A DNA stretch of 64,000 nt from Maribacter algarum (ex Lu et al. 2025) (nom. illeg.) (GTDB taxonomy: Bacteria > Bacteroidota > Bacteroidia > Flavobacteriales > Flavobacteriaceae). The stretch spans positions 1 through 64,000 of the forward strand of contig CANMAW010000008.1 of the NCBI GenBank assembly GCA_947495915.1, in the 5' to 3' direction. Position numbers and translations under genes: made by a program. The notes beneath the pieces were generated by a model. It ran no database searches. It was not told the origin of the DNA and saw nothing but the letters and a program-made list of their open reading frames with translations. Shown here piece by piece: positions 52,435 through 62,673 of the stretch (position 1 is its first letter; each line of letters starts with the position of its first letter).

Positions 52435-54324
52435 TTAACGCTTTCCAGATTTTTTTTGTTCCTCCGCCTGCTCCATCATTTCCCTCATTTTCTTTTGAAA
52501 TTTATTTTCCTTTTTTGGTTTCTTTTTATTCTCTTGAATTTGCGCGTGTATTTTGTCGTTGTCGAGAATGAAATTTTTAATTACTAACATAATTCCGATG
52601 GTAATCAAATTCGAAACAAAATAGTACAAACTCAATCCACTCGCATAGTTATTGAAGAAAAACAACATCATAAACGGCATTAAATACATGATAAATTTCA
52701 TGTTCGGCATACCGGGCTGCGTTGGCATATTTTGACCTGTCGTCATCATCATATAGAAAAAGATGGCTATCGAGGCTAAAATTGGAAAAAGACTAATATG
52801 ATCTCCGTAAAAAGGAATTGAGAATCCTTCAGGAAATTGATAAATAGCATCAAATGAAGATAAGTCATCTGCCCATAAAAAAGACTTTTGTCTTAAAGCA
52901 AATGAGGTTGGGAAAAACATAAAAAGTGCGTAGAAAATTGGCATTTGTATAAATGCCGGTATACAACCACTCATAGGACTAACGCCTGCTTTACCGTACA
53001 GCTTCATTGTTTCTTGCTGCTTCTTCATGCCGTTGTCTTTATACTTCTCGCCTAATTCTGTAATTTCTGGTTTTAACACCTTCATCTTGGCCTGAGATAA
53101 ATATGATTTGTAGGTTACCGGTGACATCGCCAATCGCACTAAAATTGTCATTACAACAACGGCGATACCATATGCCCAACCAGGACTCAAGAATGAGCTA
53201 AAGGTGCTAGCTAAAAAGGTATAGAAAGGTGTGAATATATATCGGTTGATCCAACCAAAAATACCCCAACCAAAAGGAATGTTATCTTCAAGACCCAACT
53301 CATCATATTGCGATAAAACAGCAGCATCTGTAGGCCCATAATACCAATGCATGTTTTGTGACAGCTCACCACCTTCAATTTTCAAAGGCACAATTGAGGT
53401 ATATTCTTTGGTAAAACCTGCGGTTTTACTTTCTTCTTCTACTAAGTTTACAGAGGATAATTCTGCAGTTTCAAATGTATTTTTATTCGCTAAAATAGAA
53501 CTAAAAAAATGTTGACGGTACGACAACCATTTTACATCAGTACCGGTATCTTCATCATCACTACCTTCTGATAACTTGTCAATATCACCATCTTCATGGT
53601 TATAGGTTAGACGGGTATATCTATTTTCATAGGTAATACTTTTGTTGTGTCGAATTCCTTTAAGTTTCCACTCTAGGTTAACTGGTTGACTACTATTTAA
53701 AACACCATTTAAACCTTGTGAACGCACAGTAAAATCTACCAAATACTCTTTTGGTTTCATTTCGTATCGAAATTCTAAATAATTATTAGAACCCGTTTTA
53801 GCCTTCATTGAAAGCACCTGATTTTCACCACTCTTAGTTAACGATGGCTCGAAATATAGATCTTTAGTATTTAAAACTCTATTATCGGTTGTGGTGAAAT
53901 TTAAACCAAATTGGGCATTACCTTCTTTAATCAGATAAATAGAAACGGAATCATAGGCACGAAAATTTTTCATTTTAGCCTCAACAATTTGCCCTCCTTT
54001 ATTACTAATCTCTAAAAATAACAACTCATTTTCTAAGACCGTTGTGCCCTCTGAAGGCGAATTATAACCGAAGGCCCCAATCGTATTTTTATAATTTGCA
54101 ACAGTGGTAGAATCTTGCAAATTAATTGGTGTGTTAGCTGCAACTTTATTTTCTTGTGTACGTGCTTCACTTGCTTTTTGGTTTGCTTCAACTTGTTCTT
54201 GTTTTGCCTTCTCAGCTTCAATTTCTTCTGGTGTTGGCTTATTTTTCCAGAACATGAAAATGAGGATCGCAAAAATAAGTGCGAAACCTATAATAGAATT
54301 GATGTCTATTTTCTTTTCTTCCAT
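52435..54324 (-). CDS. yidC: Membrane protein insertase YidC
   Basis: 629 residues. TM1 at about 9-26, a Glu/Gln/Ala-rich coil (about 30-65), and a large periplasmic beta-domain (about 75-350, LLFLEISNKGGQIVEAKMKNF). Then the conserved 60-kDa insertase core (about 370-600): SPGWAYGIAVVVMTILVRLAMSPVTYKSYLSQAKM, PMSGCIPAFIQMPIFYALFMFF and NNYASGLSLYYFVSNL. A Lys-rich tail follows. It inserts and folds inner-membrane proteins, alone or with Sec. A promoter with both -33 and -7 elements lies at 54382-54415, overlapping the 3' end of pyrG, so yidC can be transcribed separately from pyrG. Confidence 0.96.
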   Translation of the reverse strand: MEEKKIDINSIIGFALIFAILIFMFWKNKPTPEEIEAEKAKQEQVEANQKASEARTQENKVAANTPINLQDSTTVANYKNTIGAFGYNSPSEGTTVLENELLFLEISNKGGQIVEAKMKNFRAYDSVSIYLIKEGNAQFGLNFTTTDNRVLNTKDLYFEPSLTKSGENQVLSMKAKTGSNNYLEFRYEMKPKEYLVDFTVRSQGLNGVLNSSQPVNLEWKLKGIRHNKSITYENRYTRLTYNHEDGDIDKLSEGSDDEDTGTDVKWLSYRQHFFSSILANKNTFETAELSSVNLVEEESKTAGFTKEYTSIVPLKIEGGELSQNMHWYYGPTDAAVLSQYDELGLEDNIPFGWGIFGWINRYIFTPFYTFLASTFSSFLSPGWAYGIAVVVMTILVRLAMSPVTYKSYLSQAKMKVLKPEITELGEKYKDNGMKKQQETMKLYGKAGVSPMSGCIPAFIQMPIFYALFMFFPTSFALRQKSFLWADDLSSFDAIYQFPEGFSIPFYGDHISLFPILASIAIFFYMMMTTGQNMPTQPGMPNMKFIMYLMPFMMLFFFNNYASGLSLYYFVSNLITIGIMLVIKNFILDNDKIHAQIQENKKKPKKENKFQKKMREMMEQAEEQKKSGKR

Positions 54325-54381
54325 CTAAATATAGTGCTTTGGTAGTTGTTTGTTTTTAGTTCTGTTGTGGTTCAGAACATG

Positions 54382-56058
<1,677 letters not shown>

Positions 56059-56068
56059 TTACGGGATA

Positions 56069-56076
56069 CAAAGATA
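56069..56076 (-). promoter_or_regulatory. -7 promoter element of pyrG
   Basis: The minus strand reads TATCTTTG, an exact TAnnTTTG match between the DUF3820 gene and pyrG, 26 bases upstream of the ATG. The upstream TTTG copies are too close for a standard -33. Confidence 0.6.
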
Positions 56077-56096
56077 CAAATAGTTGTAGCAAATAG

Positions 56097-56336
56097 TTAC
56101 CTATGTAAGGGGAAATCTTTTTGAATTTGACGAATCAACGATTCTAAGCCGTTTACTTTGATTTCATGCATTGATTTTAACAGTATTCCTAGTTTTCCGT
56201 CAGGAAATCCTTTTTGATGAAACCATACTAAATAGGGCTCTGGCAAATCAACTAAATACCTACCTTTAAATTTCCCAAAGGGCATTTTATAATGAGCTAG
56301 TTCAATAAGTTTTTGTCGATCAGGACCTAATTGCAT
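56097..56336 (-). CDS. DUF3820 small protein
   Basis: 79 residues. The core HYKMPFGKFKGRYLVDLPEPYLVWFHQKGFPDGKLG matches DUF3820, a small family sometimes called quorum-sensing-regulated virulence factor-like; the GKFKG and LVWF pieces are its hallmark. It is soluble with no signal. It lies 53 bases upstream of pyrG on the same strand, but pyrG has its own -7 element. Function unknown. Confidence 0.85.
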   Translation of the reverse strand: MQLGPDRQKLIELAHYKMPFGKFKGRYLVDLPEPYLVWFHQKGFPDGKLGILLKSMHEIKVNGLESLIRQIQKDFPLHR

Positions 56337-56451
56337 ATGATTTTATAAAATTATGAAGTCAAATGGGTCTAAAACTAACTCAATTTGACAATTTAACAAG
56401 TCTCAAGGTTGCATTTCTTATATTGCAATAGAATTATCCAAACTGTTTACA

Positions 56452-57324
56452 ATGAAAAGAAGAAACTTTATAGGTACATCAGCTGCAGCATCAGTAGGCC
56501 TGTTGGCCTGCAAAACTAGCGCCGCTATGCCTGTTACTAATCAAGAAGAGATCAGCGAATTAAAAGGTAATATTAACCACAGTGCTTGTCGTTGGTGTTA
56601 TGACAAAATTCCGATGGAGGAATTTTTAAAAAACCTAAACGATCTTGGTGTTAAGGCAATGGATCTAACTGGGCCAGAAGATTGGCCTTTAATGAAAAAA
56701 TATAATATTCATGCCAGCATGTGCTGGGGTGCCGGAAAAGGTATTCTTGAGGGTTGGAACGATCCAAAATTACATGACGAACTAATTGCCGACTATTTAA
56801 GAGTTATTCCTTTGGTTGCAGAAGCAGGGTATACCAACCTTATTTGCTTTAGTGGAAATAGAAATGGAATGGATGATGCTGAAGGATTAAAGAACTGTGC
56901 TGAAGGATTAAAGAAAATTATGCCCGCTGCTGAAAAACATGGAGTGGTATTACAAATGGAATTGTTAAATTCTAAAGTTAATCATCCTGATTATATGTGC
57001 GATCATACCCAATGGGGTGTAGATCTTTGTAAAGCAATAGGTTCAGAAAACTTCAAGTTGTTATATGACATCTATCATATGCAAATCATGGAAGGTGACA
57101 TCATTAGAAACATTCAAGATCACCACCAATATATCGGCCATTATCACACGGGCGGAAACCCTGGTAGAAATGAAATTAATGATACACAAGAATTATTTTA
57201 CCCTGCTATAATGAAAGCCATTCTTGAAACTGGTTTTAAAGGATATGTAGCTCAAGAGTTTATCCCAACTTGGGAAGACCCTATTGCTGCTTTAAAAGAA
57301 GGTATTACCATATGTGATATTTAA
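56452..57324 (+). CDS. Hydroxypyruvate isomerase-like TIM-barrel protein with twin-arginine leader
   Basis: 290 residues. The N-terminus MKRRNFIGTSAAASVGLLAC has a twin-arginine pattern and a possible lipobox Cys20, so it is probably exported folded. The barrel (about 35-290) carries metal-site residues in LLQMELLNSKVNH (Glu), LLYDIYHMQIMEGDI (Asp, His), GHYHTGGNPGRNE (His) and YVAQEFIPTW (Glu), the xylose isomerase-like/Hyi pattern. Relatives isomerise hydroxypyruvate or epimerise keto-sugars. Periplasmic placement suggests a role in sugar modification rather than glyoxylate metabolism; this is inference. It ends at a hairpin shared with the convergent response regulator gene. Confidence 0.87.
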   Translation: MKRRNFIGTSAAASVGLLACKTSAAMPVTNQEEISELKGNINHSACRWCYDKIPMEEFLKNLNDLGVKAMDLTGPEDWPLMKKYNIHASMCWGAGKGILEGWNDPKLHDELIADYLRVIPLVAEAGYTNLICFSGNRNGMDDAEGLKNCAEGLKKIMPAAEKHGVVLQMELLNSKVNHPDYMCDHTQWGVDLCKAIGSENFKLLYDIYHMQIMEGDIIRNIQDHHQYIGHYHTGGNPGRNEINDTQELFYPAIMKAILETGFKGYVAQEFIPTWEDPIAALKEGITICDI

Positions 57325-57345
57325 TTCTGTAGGGTAATCAATTAT

Positions 57346-57376
57346 AAAAACCTTTCTGTAACTAGAAAGGTTTTTA
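57346..57376. terminator. Bidirectional terminator between convergent genes
   Basis: A 12-bp stem (AAAAACCTTTCT / AGAAAGGTTTTT, loop GTAACT at 57358-57363) with A- and T-runs. It ends the isomerase-like gene and, in reverse, overlaps the stop of the LytTR regulator gene. Confidence 0.88.
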
Positions 57377-58120
57377 TAGTTTAAACCTTTTCAAAAACTC
57401 TTCTTTTCTTCGTGATGCAATTTCAACTGAGACACCGTCGATCATTTCAACATAACTGCTTTTTCCTTTAAAATATTTCTCAACAAAATTCATATTGATG
57501 TAATGTGATTTATGAACTCTGAAAAACTGAGACCCATCAAGAATTTCTTCAAAGTACTTTAGTGTCTTGGTTGCTGTTATTTTGCGATTTGAAACCAAAA
57601 AAATATCAGTATAATTTCCTTGTGAATGGCAACGAATAATATCATCAACCTTTACAAAGCTATGACCATATAATGATGGTATAGCTAATTTTCTATTGTT
57701 ATTTACTTTACTCTCAAAATTATGAAAAAGGGTTTCCAGTTTTTTAGAAGTTTCTTTTTGGGTGGCCTTTTCTACTAATTTTTTAACGGTGCTATCTAGG
57801 TCGTCTGCATCCACTGGTTTTAAAAGATAATCTAAAGCTGAATGTCGAAAAGCGTTTACAGCGTAGCGATCGAAACCCGTAATAAATACTACTTCAAAAT
57901 TAATGTCTGACAATTGAGCTAAAAGATCAAAACCTGTCATCTCATAAATTTGAACATCTAAAAAAATAACGTCTGGTTGTAGCTCTATAATTGCATCTTT
58001 TGCTTTTGGCACCGTATCACAAGTCACCTCAATACTAATTAGATCAGTATAAGAACCTAATAACTTAGTTAATCGATCTATACAATGTTGCTCGTCATCT
58101 ACTAGTATTGCTTTAAGCAT
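57374..58120 (-). CDS. LytTR-family response regulator
   Basis: 248 residues. Receiver domain (about 1-120) with acidic pocket D8/D9, phospho-acceptor D55 (PDVIFLDVQIYE), and the conserved Lys in LLKPVDADDL. A LytTR DNA-binding domain (about 145-248) has FVKVDDIIRCHSQGNYTDIFL and FFRVHKSHYINMNFVEKY. It should be phosphorylated by the kinase encoded 7 bases upstream and bind direct repeats near target promoters. The operon's target is not known; the divergent envelope genes at 60231-61757 are candidates by position. Confidence 0.93.
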   Translation of the reverse strand: MLKAILVDDEQHCIDRLTKLLGSYTDLISIEVTCDTVPKAKDAIIELQPDVIFLDVQIYEMTGFDLLAQLSDINFEVVFITGFDRYAVNAFRHSALDYLLKPVDADDLDSTVKKLVEKATQKETSKKLETLFHNFESKVNNNRKLAIPSLYGHSFVKVDDIIRCHSQGNYTDIFLVSNRKITATKTLKYFEEILDGSQFFRVHKSHYINMNFVEKYFKGKSSYVEMIDGVSVEIASRRKEEFLKRFKL

Positions 58121-58127
58121 AATATAT

Positions 58128-59918
58128 TTAAAAACGAAGTTCTAGGGGAAGTTTAAGCTCAACACGTAGTCCTTCGACCTTGTCTAGCATTTTAATGCTT
58201 CCTTTTAATTTTCTGAATTGGTTTAATATTTCCAAACGATTCTTAGTGATTTTAATTCCTAAGGAATCGTTTTTTTGTGGGGTACTACCACTTTTTTTAC
58301 GTCCAACACCATCGTCATCAATAGCACAGCAAATCATATCGTTGTCTTTTATTATTTGAACAACGAGGTTGCCTTGGCCTTTTTTGGGGGCAATTCCGTG
58401 CCAGATGCTGTTTTCAATAAATGGTTGCAGCATTAATGGAGGAACCATCGTATTTTCAACATCAATAGCTTCATCAACTTCAATTTGGTAATGTAATTTG
58501 TTTTGAAGACGTAAATTTTCTATTTCAATATACAACTCCATTAATTCTAAATCTTCTTGAAGGCTAATCCATTTTTTCTCTGAATTTTCTAATATTGCCC
58601 TAGTCAATTTTGCAAACTTCATTAAATAATCATTGGCCTGTTCCACATTATGTTTTTCCATATAATCACTGATTGAATTCAGCGCATTAAATATGAAATG
58701 TGGATTCATTTGAGAACGCAAGGCTTTCAATTCTGTTTCGGTAACTTTAGCTTTAAATTCTTCAATGCTATTTCGCTCTAAACGATCTCTTTTACGCTTG
58801 TACAAAAAATAGGCTAAAACAGCTGCTATTATGATTGTAATTCCGGAGAAAAAATAAGTGTTTTTAGCTCTAGTCTGTTTTTCTAATGCCAATTGAGAAG
58901 CTTCCTCTTGTTGCTCCAATTCATACTGCATCTCTTTTCGTGCGATATCTGCTTTTTTCTCCTCGCCTATTACACTATCTCTAAAAATGATATATTTTTT
59001 GTACGCATCAAGTGCGGCATTAGCATTTCCTTCATGTTCATAAACCGTGCTGAGTACTTTCCAAGAGTCAGCCTCCCATTCAATGGTTCCAATTTTTTGT
59101 GATAAAGCTAATGCTTGTTTTCCATGTATACCGGCTTGTTCATAATCACCGAGTAAAACACTAACCTTACCAATACTATTTAACGCAGAAGCTTCTATAT
59201 AATTGTTATCTATTTTTATAGCTATTTCAATTGATTTGCGATAATATTCTAAAGATTTCTCATATTCCCTCAACCCTTTGTAAGCGAGGCCTAAGTTATT
59301 CGTAATAGCAGCTTCAAAGAAAGCATTCTTTTCTTCCTTAGCTAATAAAAGTGCTTTTTCCAAATACGCGATACCATCTGTTTGACGACCCGTATCATTG
59401 TAGATTATCGCAATATTGGTCAAAGCCTTTATCTGATTCGATTTGTTTTCTAGTTTTTTAGATTGATTTAGAAGCAGTGAATATTTCGAAATTGCCTGGT
59501 CATACTCCTTGAGATCGGCATGAATATTACCCAAATTACTAAGTACGGATGCCTCCATCTCTGCATTTTTCAAACTTTTAGATATTGCAAGTGCTTTCTG
59601 GTATGCAGCAAGGGCATTTAGGTTGTCAGCCATAACGTAATAGAGATTTCCCTTCGCAACATTTGCTAGTCCCTCCCCTTTCTTCCACCTAATTTTTTCA
59701 GTAATGTTAATAGCCTCTTGAACATGAGGTATTGCAGCTTTAGGGTTGGTGTAAGTTAAACTAGCAGTTGTATTCAATAAAAGCTTTACACGAAGTGAAT
59801 CTTGCGTAGGGTATTGCCTTAATTCTTGAAGCAAAGAATCTTGTACCGTGATTTGGGGGAAAATACATTGGGTAGTTGCAAAAAAACAAATGAAAAACAA
59901 TAAAGTACCGCGCAACAA
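58128..59918 (-). CDS. LytS-type histidine kinase with TPR sensor region
   Basis: 596 residues from a TTG start at 59918; an in-frame TAA lies a few codons upstream, and no ATG gives a signal peptide. Signal peptide (MLRGTLLFFICFFATTQC), then tetratricopeptide repeats (about 40-330, for example LSNLGNIHADLKEYDQAISKYSLLLNQ) in the periplasm. One transmembrane helix (about 353-373) follows, and then a His_kinase domain with H407 (NPHFIFNALNSI). The ATP-binding part has PPLMLQPFIENSIWHG and the late GIKITKNRLEIL. It phosphorylates the LytTR regulator just downstream. The signal sensed is unknown. An exact -7 element lies at 59948-59955. Confidence 0.92.
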   Translation of the reverse strand: MLRGTLLFFICFFATTQCIFPQITVQDSLLQELRQYPTQDSLRVKLLLNTTASLTYTNPKAAIPHVQEAINITEKIRWKKGEGLANVAKGNLYYVMADNLNALAAYQKALAISKSLKNAEMEASVLSNLGNIHADLKEYDQAISKYSLLLNQSKKLENKSNQIKALTNIAIIYNDTGRQTDGIAYLEKALLLAKEEKNAFFEAAITNNLGLAYKGLREYEKSLEYYRKSIEIAIKIDNNYIEASALNSIGKVSVLLGDYEQAGIHGKQALALSQKIGTIEWEADSWKVLSTVYEHEGNANAALDAYKKYIIFRDSVIGEEKKADIARKEMQYELEQQEEASQLALEKQTRAKNTYFFSGITIIIAAVLAYFLYKRKRDRLERNSIEEFKAKVTETELKALRSQMNPHFIFNALNSISDYMEKHNVEQANDYLMKFAKLTRAILENSEKKWISLQEDLELMELYIEIENLRLQNKLHYQIEVDEAIDVENTMVPPLMLQPFIENSIWHGIAPKKGQGNLVVQIIKDNDMICCAIDDDGVGRKKSGSTPQKNDSLGIKITKNRLEILNQFRKLKGSIKMLDKVEGLRVELKLPLELRF

Positions 59919-60230
59919 GTATTGGGTTATTTAGATGGCTTTCAACCCAAATATAGCATTTAAACTAGACTAAAATTCATCATTATTAAAATAATAATCA
60001 ACTTTAAAATTTATTATGAATTTATTCTAATTTTTTACTGGACTACAAAAGCCAAAGAATAAGATTTCATTCTGTTTTCATTTATCGCAACATGTCGAAA
60101 ACGTTTATTTTCAAAAAGGATACGTTCGTATAAGAATTCTACCCGTTGAATAATTCTCGATATGAATTAAGAGTGGTTATAAGTACATTTCGAGCATAGT
60201 ATTCATTTTCTTTAAACGCCTTCCAACAAT
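59919..60230. other. Divergent intergenic region (312 bases)
   Basis: This gap lies between the kinase operon (minus) and the acidic lipoprotein gene (plus). Besides the kinase -7 element I see only AT-rich sequence and a weak TACATTTC at about 60185-60192. No open frame, hairpin or RNA gene is evident. Confidence 0.45.
59948..59955 (-). promoter_or_regulatory. -7 promoter element of the kinase-regulator operon
   Basis: The minus strand reads TATATTTG, an exact TAnnTTTG match, 29 bases upstream of the TTG start. This supports the TTG start because the leader would be about 20 bases. Confidence 0.6.
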
Positions 60231-60917
60231 ATGAATAAAAGAAAAGTATTACTAGCATTTACCATAATTCTAATTATGCTAAGTGCTTGTACAAAAAGTG
60301 CCATTGAAAATACTGTAGATGCACTTAATCCAGATATTGACCCCCAAGAGGAAGTCGATACTAATGATAATAACGATCAGAAAGAAGAAGAAGAAGAAGA
60401 AGCTGACCCTGTACAAGAAGAAGAAGAAGAAGAAGTATTAGGCAATCTCACGGCCATTGTAAATACACAAGAATTTAACGCCACAAGATCAATCATTGGG
60501 CCTTATTTAGTGTCTTCAGTAAATATGCTTGATAATGGCTATCTACTTAATATTTTCGCTGTTGATTTACAACTGAGTGCAAACACAACGAAATTTATTA
60601 ACATATATGTTGCTGGTTTTGATTTTAATGATCTTAAAGTTGGTTCTACATTTGAAACTGCAAATCCGTTTAGCCTACTTGGCTATGAACCTGGCATTTT
60701 CGCTATCTATGGAGAAGATTTAAACACCAAAGATGAAATAGATGGTTACGATACAGATGCGCTTACCGAAATCTATTTTGAAGTCACAGCCCTGGACAAG
60801 GAAAAACAACGTATTTCTGGTAAATTTAATTTCATAGGTACTTCCGAAGATACAGAAACTGTATTCAATATTTCAGATGGTGAATTTATTGATATCACCT
60901 ATGAACTTAATGAATAA
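60231..60917 (+). CDS. Acidic lipoprotein, DUF6252-like
   Basis: 228 residues. Lipoprotein signal (FTIILIMLSAC, Cys about 20), then a disordered acidic linker (about 30-70) with two poly-Glu runs encoded by GAA repeats. A beta-rich globular domain of about 155 residues follows (LTAIVNTQEFNATRSIIGPYL, LLNIFAVDLQLSANTTKFINIYV, RISGKFNFIGTSED). The beta domain pattern recalls the DUF6252 family of Bacteroidota lipoproteins; the match is by impression only. The mature N-terminus IENTVDAL resembles KDTVDAVE in the next gene. First gene of a three-gene envelope cluster divergent from a LytS/LytTR pair. Confidence 0.72.
   Translation: MNKRKVLLAFTIILIMLSACTKSAIENTVDALNPDIDPQEEVDTNDNNDQKEEEEEEADPVQEEEEEEVLGNLTAIVNTQEFNATRSIIGPYLVSSVNMLDNGYLLNIFAVDLQLSANTTKFINIYVAGFDFNDLKVGSTFETANPFSLLGYEPGIFAIYGEDLNTKDEIDGYDTDALTEIYFEVTALDKEKQRISGKFNFIGTSEDTETVFNISDGEFIDITYELNE
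60371..60436 (+). repeat. GAA trinucleotide repeat tracts
   Basis: Two runs of about six consecutive Glu codons each (mostly GAA), interrupted by a short Ala-Asp-Pro-Val-Gln spacer, encode the poly-Glu linker of the acidic lipoprotein. Because the unit is three bases, length change would not shift frame. Confidence 0.75.
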
Positions 60918-60953
60918 TTAATACGTCTAACATCCCAATTAAATAAATCTAAA

Positions 60954-61211
60954 ATGAAAAATCAATTAATTGTTTGCCTAGTGATCAGTGTTTTCTTTTT
61001 GAGTTGTTCCCTTGCTGATGACGTTAAAGATACCGTTGACGCTGTTGAATGCGCGAATTTAATCAATCGCATAAATGATAATTACGGTGATAGTTGTGCT
61101 GAGACCATTGCAACTATTGATCAAATACTTAACGGCAGTTGTTCTGAATACATAACCACTGAACAAAGAGAAGATTTAATTTTTATCAAAGAAAACTGCA
61201 CTGACGAATAA
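60954..61211 (+). CDS. Small Cys-containing lipoprotein, unknown function
   Basis: 85 residues. Lipoprotein signal (LVISVFFLSC, Cys18), followed by a mature part of about 67 residues with four more cysteines (ECANL, DSCAET, GSCSEY, ENCTDE), evenly spaced and likely paired as disulfides in the periplasm. Helical character (NLINRINDNYGDSCAETIATIDQIL). The start DDVKDTVDAVE echoes the preceding lipoprotein. I do not recognise the family. It lies 36 bases after one gene and 24 before the next, so the three are probably one operon. Confidence 0.7.
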   Translation: MKNQLIVCLVISVFFLSCSLADDVKDTVDAVECANLINRINDNYGDSCAETIATIDQILNGSCSEYITTEQREDLIFIKENCTDE

Positions 61212-61235
61212 CTACCAAAATTAAGTCAAACATCA

Positions 61236-61757
61236 ATGAAAAAGTCAATTCTTATTATCGTTTCCATTTTTATATCGGCCATTGCCTTGAGCCAAGAATT
61301 TAATGTAGGCACCAATGTAATTAATGCAGGTATAGGTCTCGGTGGTTATTATGGAGGTTATACCACCTCAACTCAAAGTCCTGTTATTAGCGTTAGCTTC
61401 GAAAGAGGTGTTTGGGATGTTCCAGGACCAGGGGTCGTCAGTCTAGGCGGATACTTCGGGCGTAAAACTTTCAAGTACAACAATAGTTTCGTAGACTACA
61501 GCTGGTCATATAATGTGATAGGAGTTCGCGGAGCGTATCATTACAATGGTTTTGAAATCGAAAACCTTGACCTTTATGGCGGTGTTATGGCATCGTACCG
61601 AATTTATAGTGGACGTGGAGCTAGCAACTTTGGAAGCAGCCCCGGTGCAACCGGATTCATTGGTGCACGATGGTTTTTTTCTGAAAATTTCGCAGGTTTT
61701 GCAGAAGGTGGTTATGGCGTAGCTTTTCTAAGCTTAGGAGCGTCATTTCGATTCTAG
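61236..61757 (+). CDS. Outer-membrane beta-barrel-like protein
   Basis: 173 residues. Signal peptide (MKKSILIIVSIFISAIALSQ). The mature protein is rich in Gly/Tyr with alternating strands (NAGIGLGGYYGGYTTSTQSPVISVSFERGV, GVRGAYHYNGF, GFIGARWFFSENFAGFAEGGYGVAFLSLGASFRF) and ends in Phe, typical of a small eight-stranded outer-membrane barrel. No function can be read. It ends the lipoprotein cluster; its last 15 bases overlap the end of the convergent DUF922 gene. Confidence 0.8.
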   Translation: MKKSILIIVSIFISAIALSQEFNVGTNVINAGIGLGGYYGGYTTSTQSPVISVSFERGVWDVPGPGVVSLGGYFGRKTFKYNNSFVDYSWSYNVIGVRGAYHYNGFEIENLDLYGGVMASYRIYSGRGASNFGSSPGATGFIGARWFFSENFAGFAEGGYGVAFLSLGASFRF

Positions 61758-62279
61758 AGCTTCTGCAATTTTAATATTCCAAAGTACTTGCTGTTCTCGA
61801 TTGCGAGAAAAATTGGATTCCCTATCATATTGATTTTGAAACTCATTTAATTCTTGATTGTTCTTTCGATACATAGCACGTACTTTGGCTTTTACATTGT
61901 CGTGAGTAAAGCGAGCTTCCGCTAGTTGCTTTCGTAATTTTCTAGAGAAGAGTTCAGATATATCAAAATGTAACTGCTCATGACTTAGCATAACATCATC
62001 ACACAAATCAACTTGATACCATGATTTATTAGGGTAAAAGTGAGTTAGAACGGTAAAATCAATTTCAATTTTATCTTTGGTTCCTGAGGTTGAAAATCGA
62101 TAAGAAATACCACTTGCAGTAGTCGCTGCAGCCCTTGCATTTTCTGGAAAATTTCCTTTAAAATCACTCCAAGAAAGCCGTTGATTCGAATTCCATTCAA
62201 CAGTTTCTTCTTGTGCCACAGCTTGAAAGCTTATTAGCAAAAAAATCATCTTTACAAGTATATACTTTAAAGTACCCAA
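61743..62279 (-). CDS. DUF922-like exported putative zinc protease
   Basis: 178 residues from TTG at 62279. An ATG at 62249 is possible, but the longer form alone gives a signal peptide with a basic N-region (MGTLKYILVKMIFLLISFQAVAQ). The mature part shows LSWSDFKGNFPENARAAATTASGISY and the metal-site-like HEQLHFDISELFSRKLRKQ, both typical of DUF922 (predicted secreted zinc-dependent proteases). The TTG start overlaps the stop of the OsmC gene, implying one transcript with it. Substrate unknown. Its 3' end overlaps the barrel gene by 15 bases. Confidence 0.82.
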   Translation of the reverse strand: MGTLKYILVKMIFLLISFQAVAQEETVEWNSNQRLSWSDFKGNFPENARAAATTASGISYRFSTSGTKDKIEIDFTVLTHFYPNKSWYQVDLCDDVMLSHEQLHFDISELFSRKLRKQLAEARFTHDNVKAKVRAMYRKNNQELNEFQNQYDRESNFSRNREQQVLWNIKIAEALESK

Positions 62280-62671
62280 TTAAATGTGATTACTTTTTCA
62301 ATATCTGGGTGTAAACTATAATGCACAGGGCAAGTATTCGCCGTATGAATCAAAATTTTACGATGCTTTTCAGAAACAGCCTCCGGTAGACTTAATACAA
62401 TTTCAATTTTAGAAATCCTTCTCGGTTCTGATGCCATATGTTTGGTGACCTCGGCAACGGTGCCTTTTAAGTTCACCTCTAGACCGTTAGCCTTTATACC
62501 CATCATAGTTAAAATGCAACTTGCTAAACCTGTGGCGACAGTATCTGTGGGTGAAAATGCCTCACCTAAACCGTTATTATCAATTGGTGCATCAGTTATG
62601 AATTCATTACCAGAGCGTAGGTGTACACATGAGGTTCTTAATTCACCAGTGTATGTAACTTTTGACGTCAT
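62267..62671 (-). CDS. OsmC-family peroxiredoxin-like protein
   Basis: 134 residues, soluble. The two cysteines of the OsmC family are present in the expected contexts: GLASCILTMMGIKA (first active Cys) and HTANTCPVHYSLHP (second). DAPIDNNGLGEAFSPTDTVATGLASC is the usual lead-in. It reduces organic hydroperoxides in family members; the YhfA-like subgroup is less well defined. It lies two bases after the end of the LysM-fusion gene and overlaps the next gene, so the three seem to be one operon. Confidence 0.93.
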   Translation of the reverse strand: MTSKVTYTGELRTSCVHLRSGNEFITDAPIDNNGLGEAFSPTDTVATGLASCILTMMGIKANGLEVNLKGTVAEVTKHMASEPRRISKIEIVLSLPEAVSEKHRKILIHTANTCPVHYSLHPDIEKVITFNWVL

Positions 62672-62673
62672 TA

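Noticed and set aside
60371-60436. GAA repeats as an on/off phase-variation switch
   Set aside because: The unit is three bases, so slippage would keep the frame.
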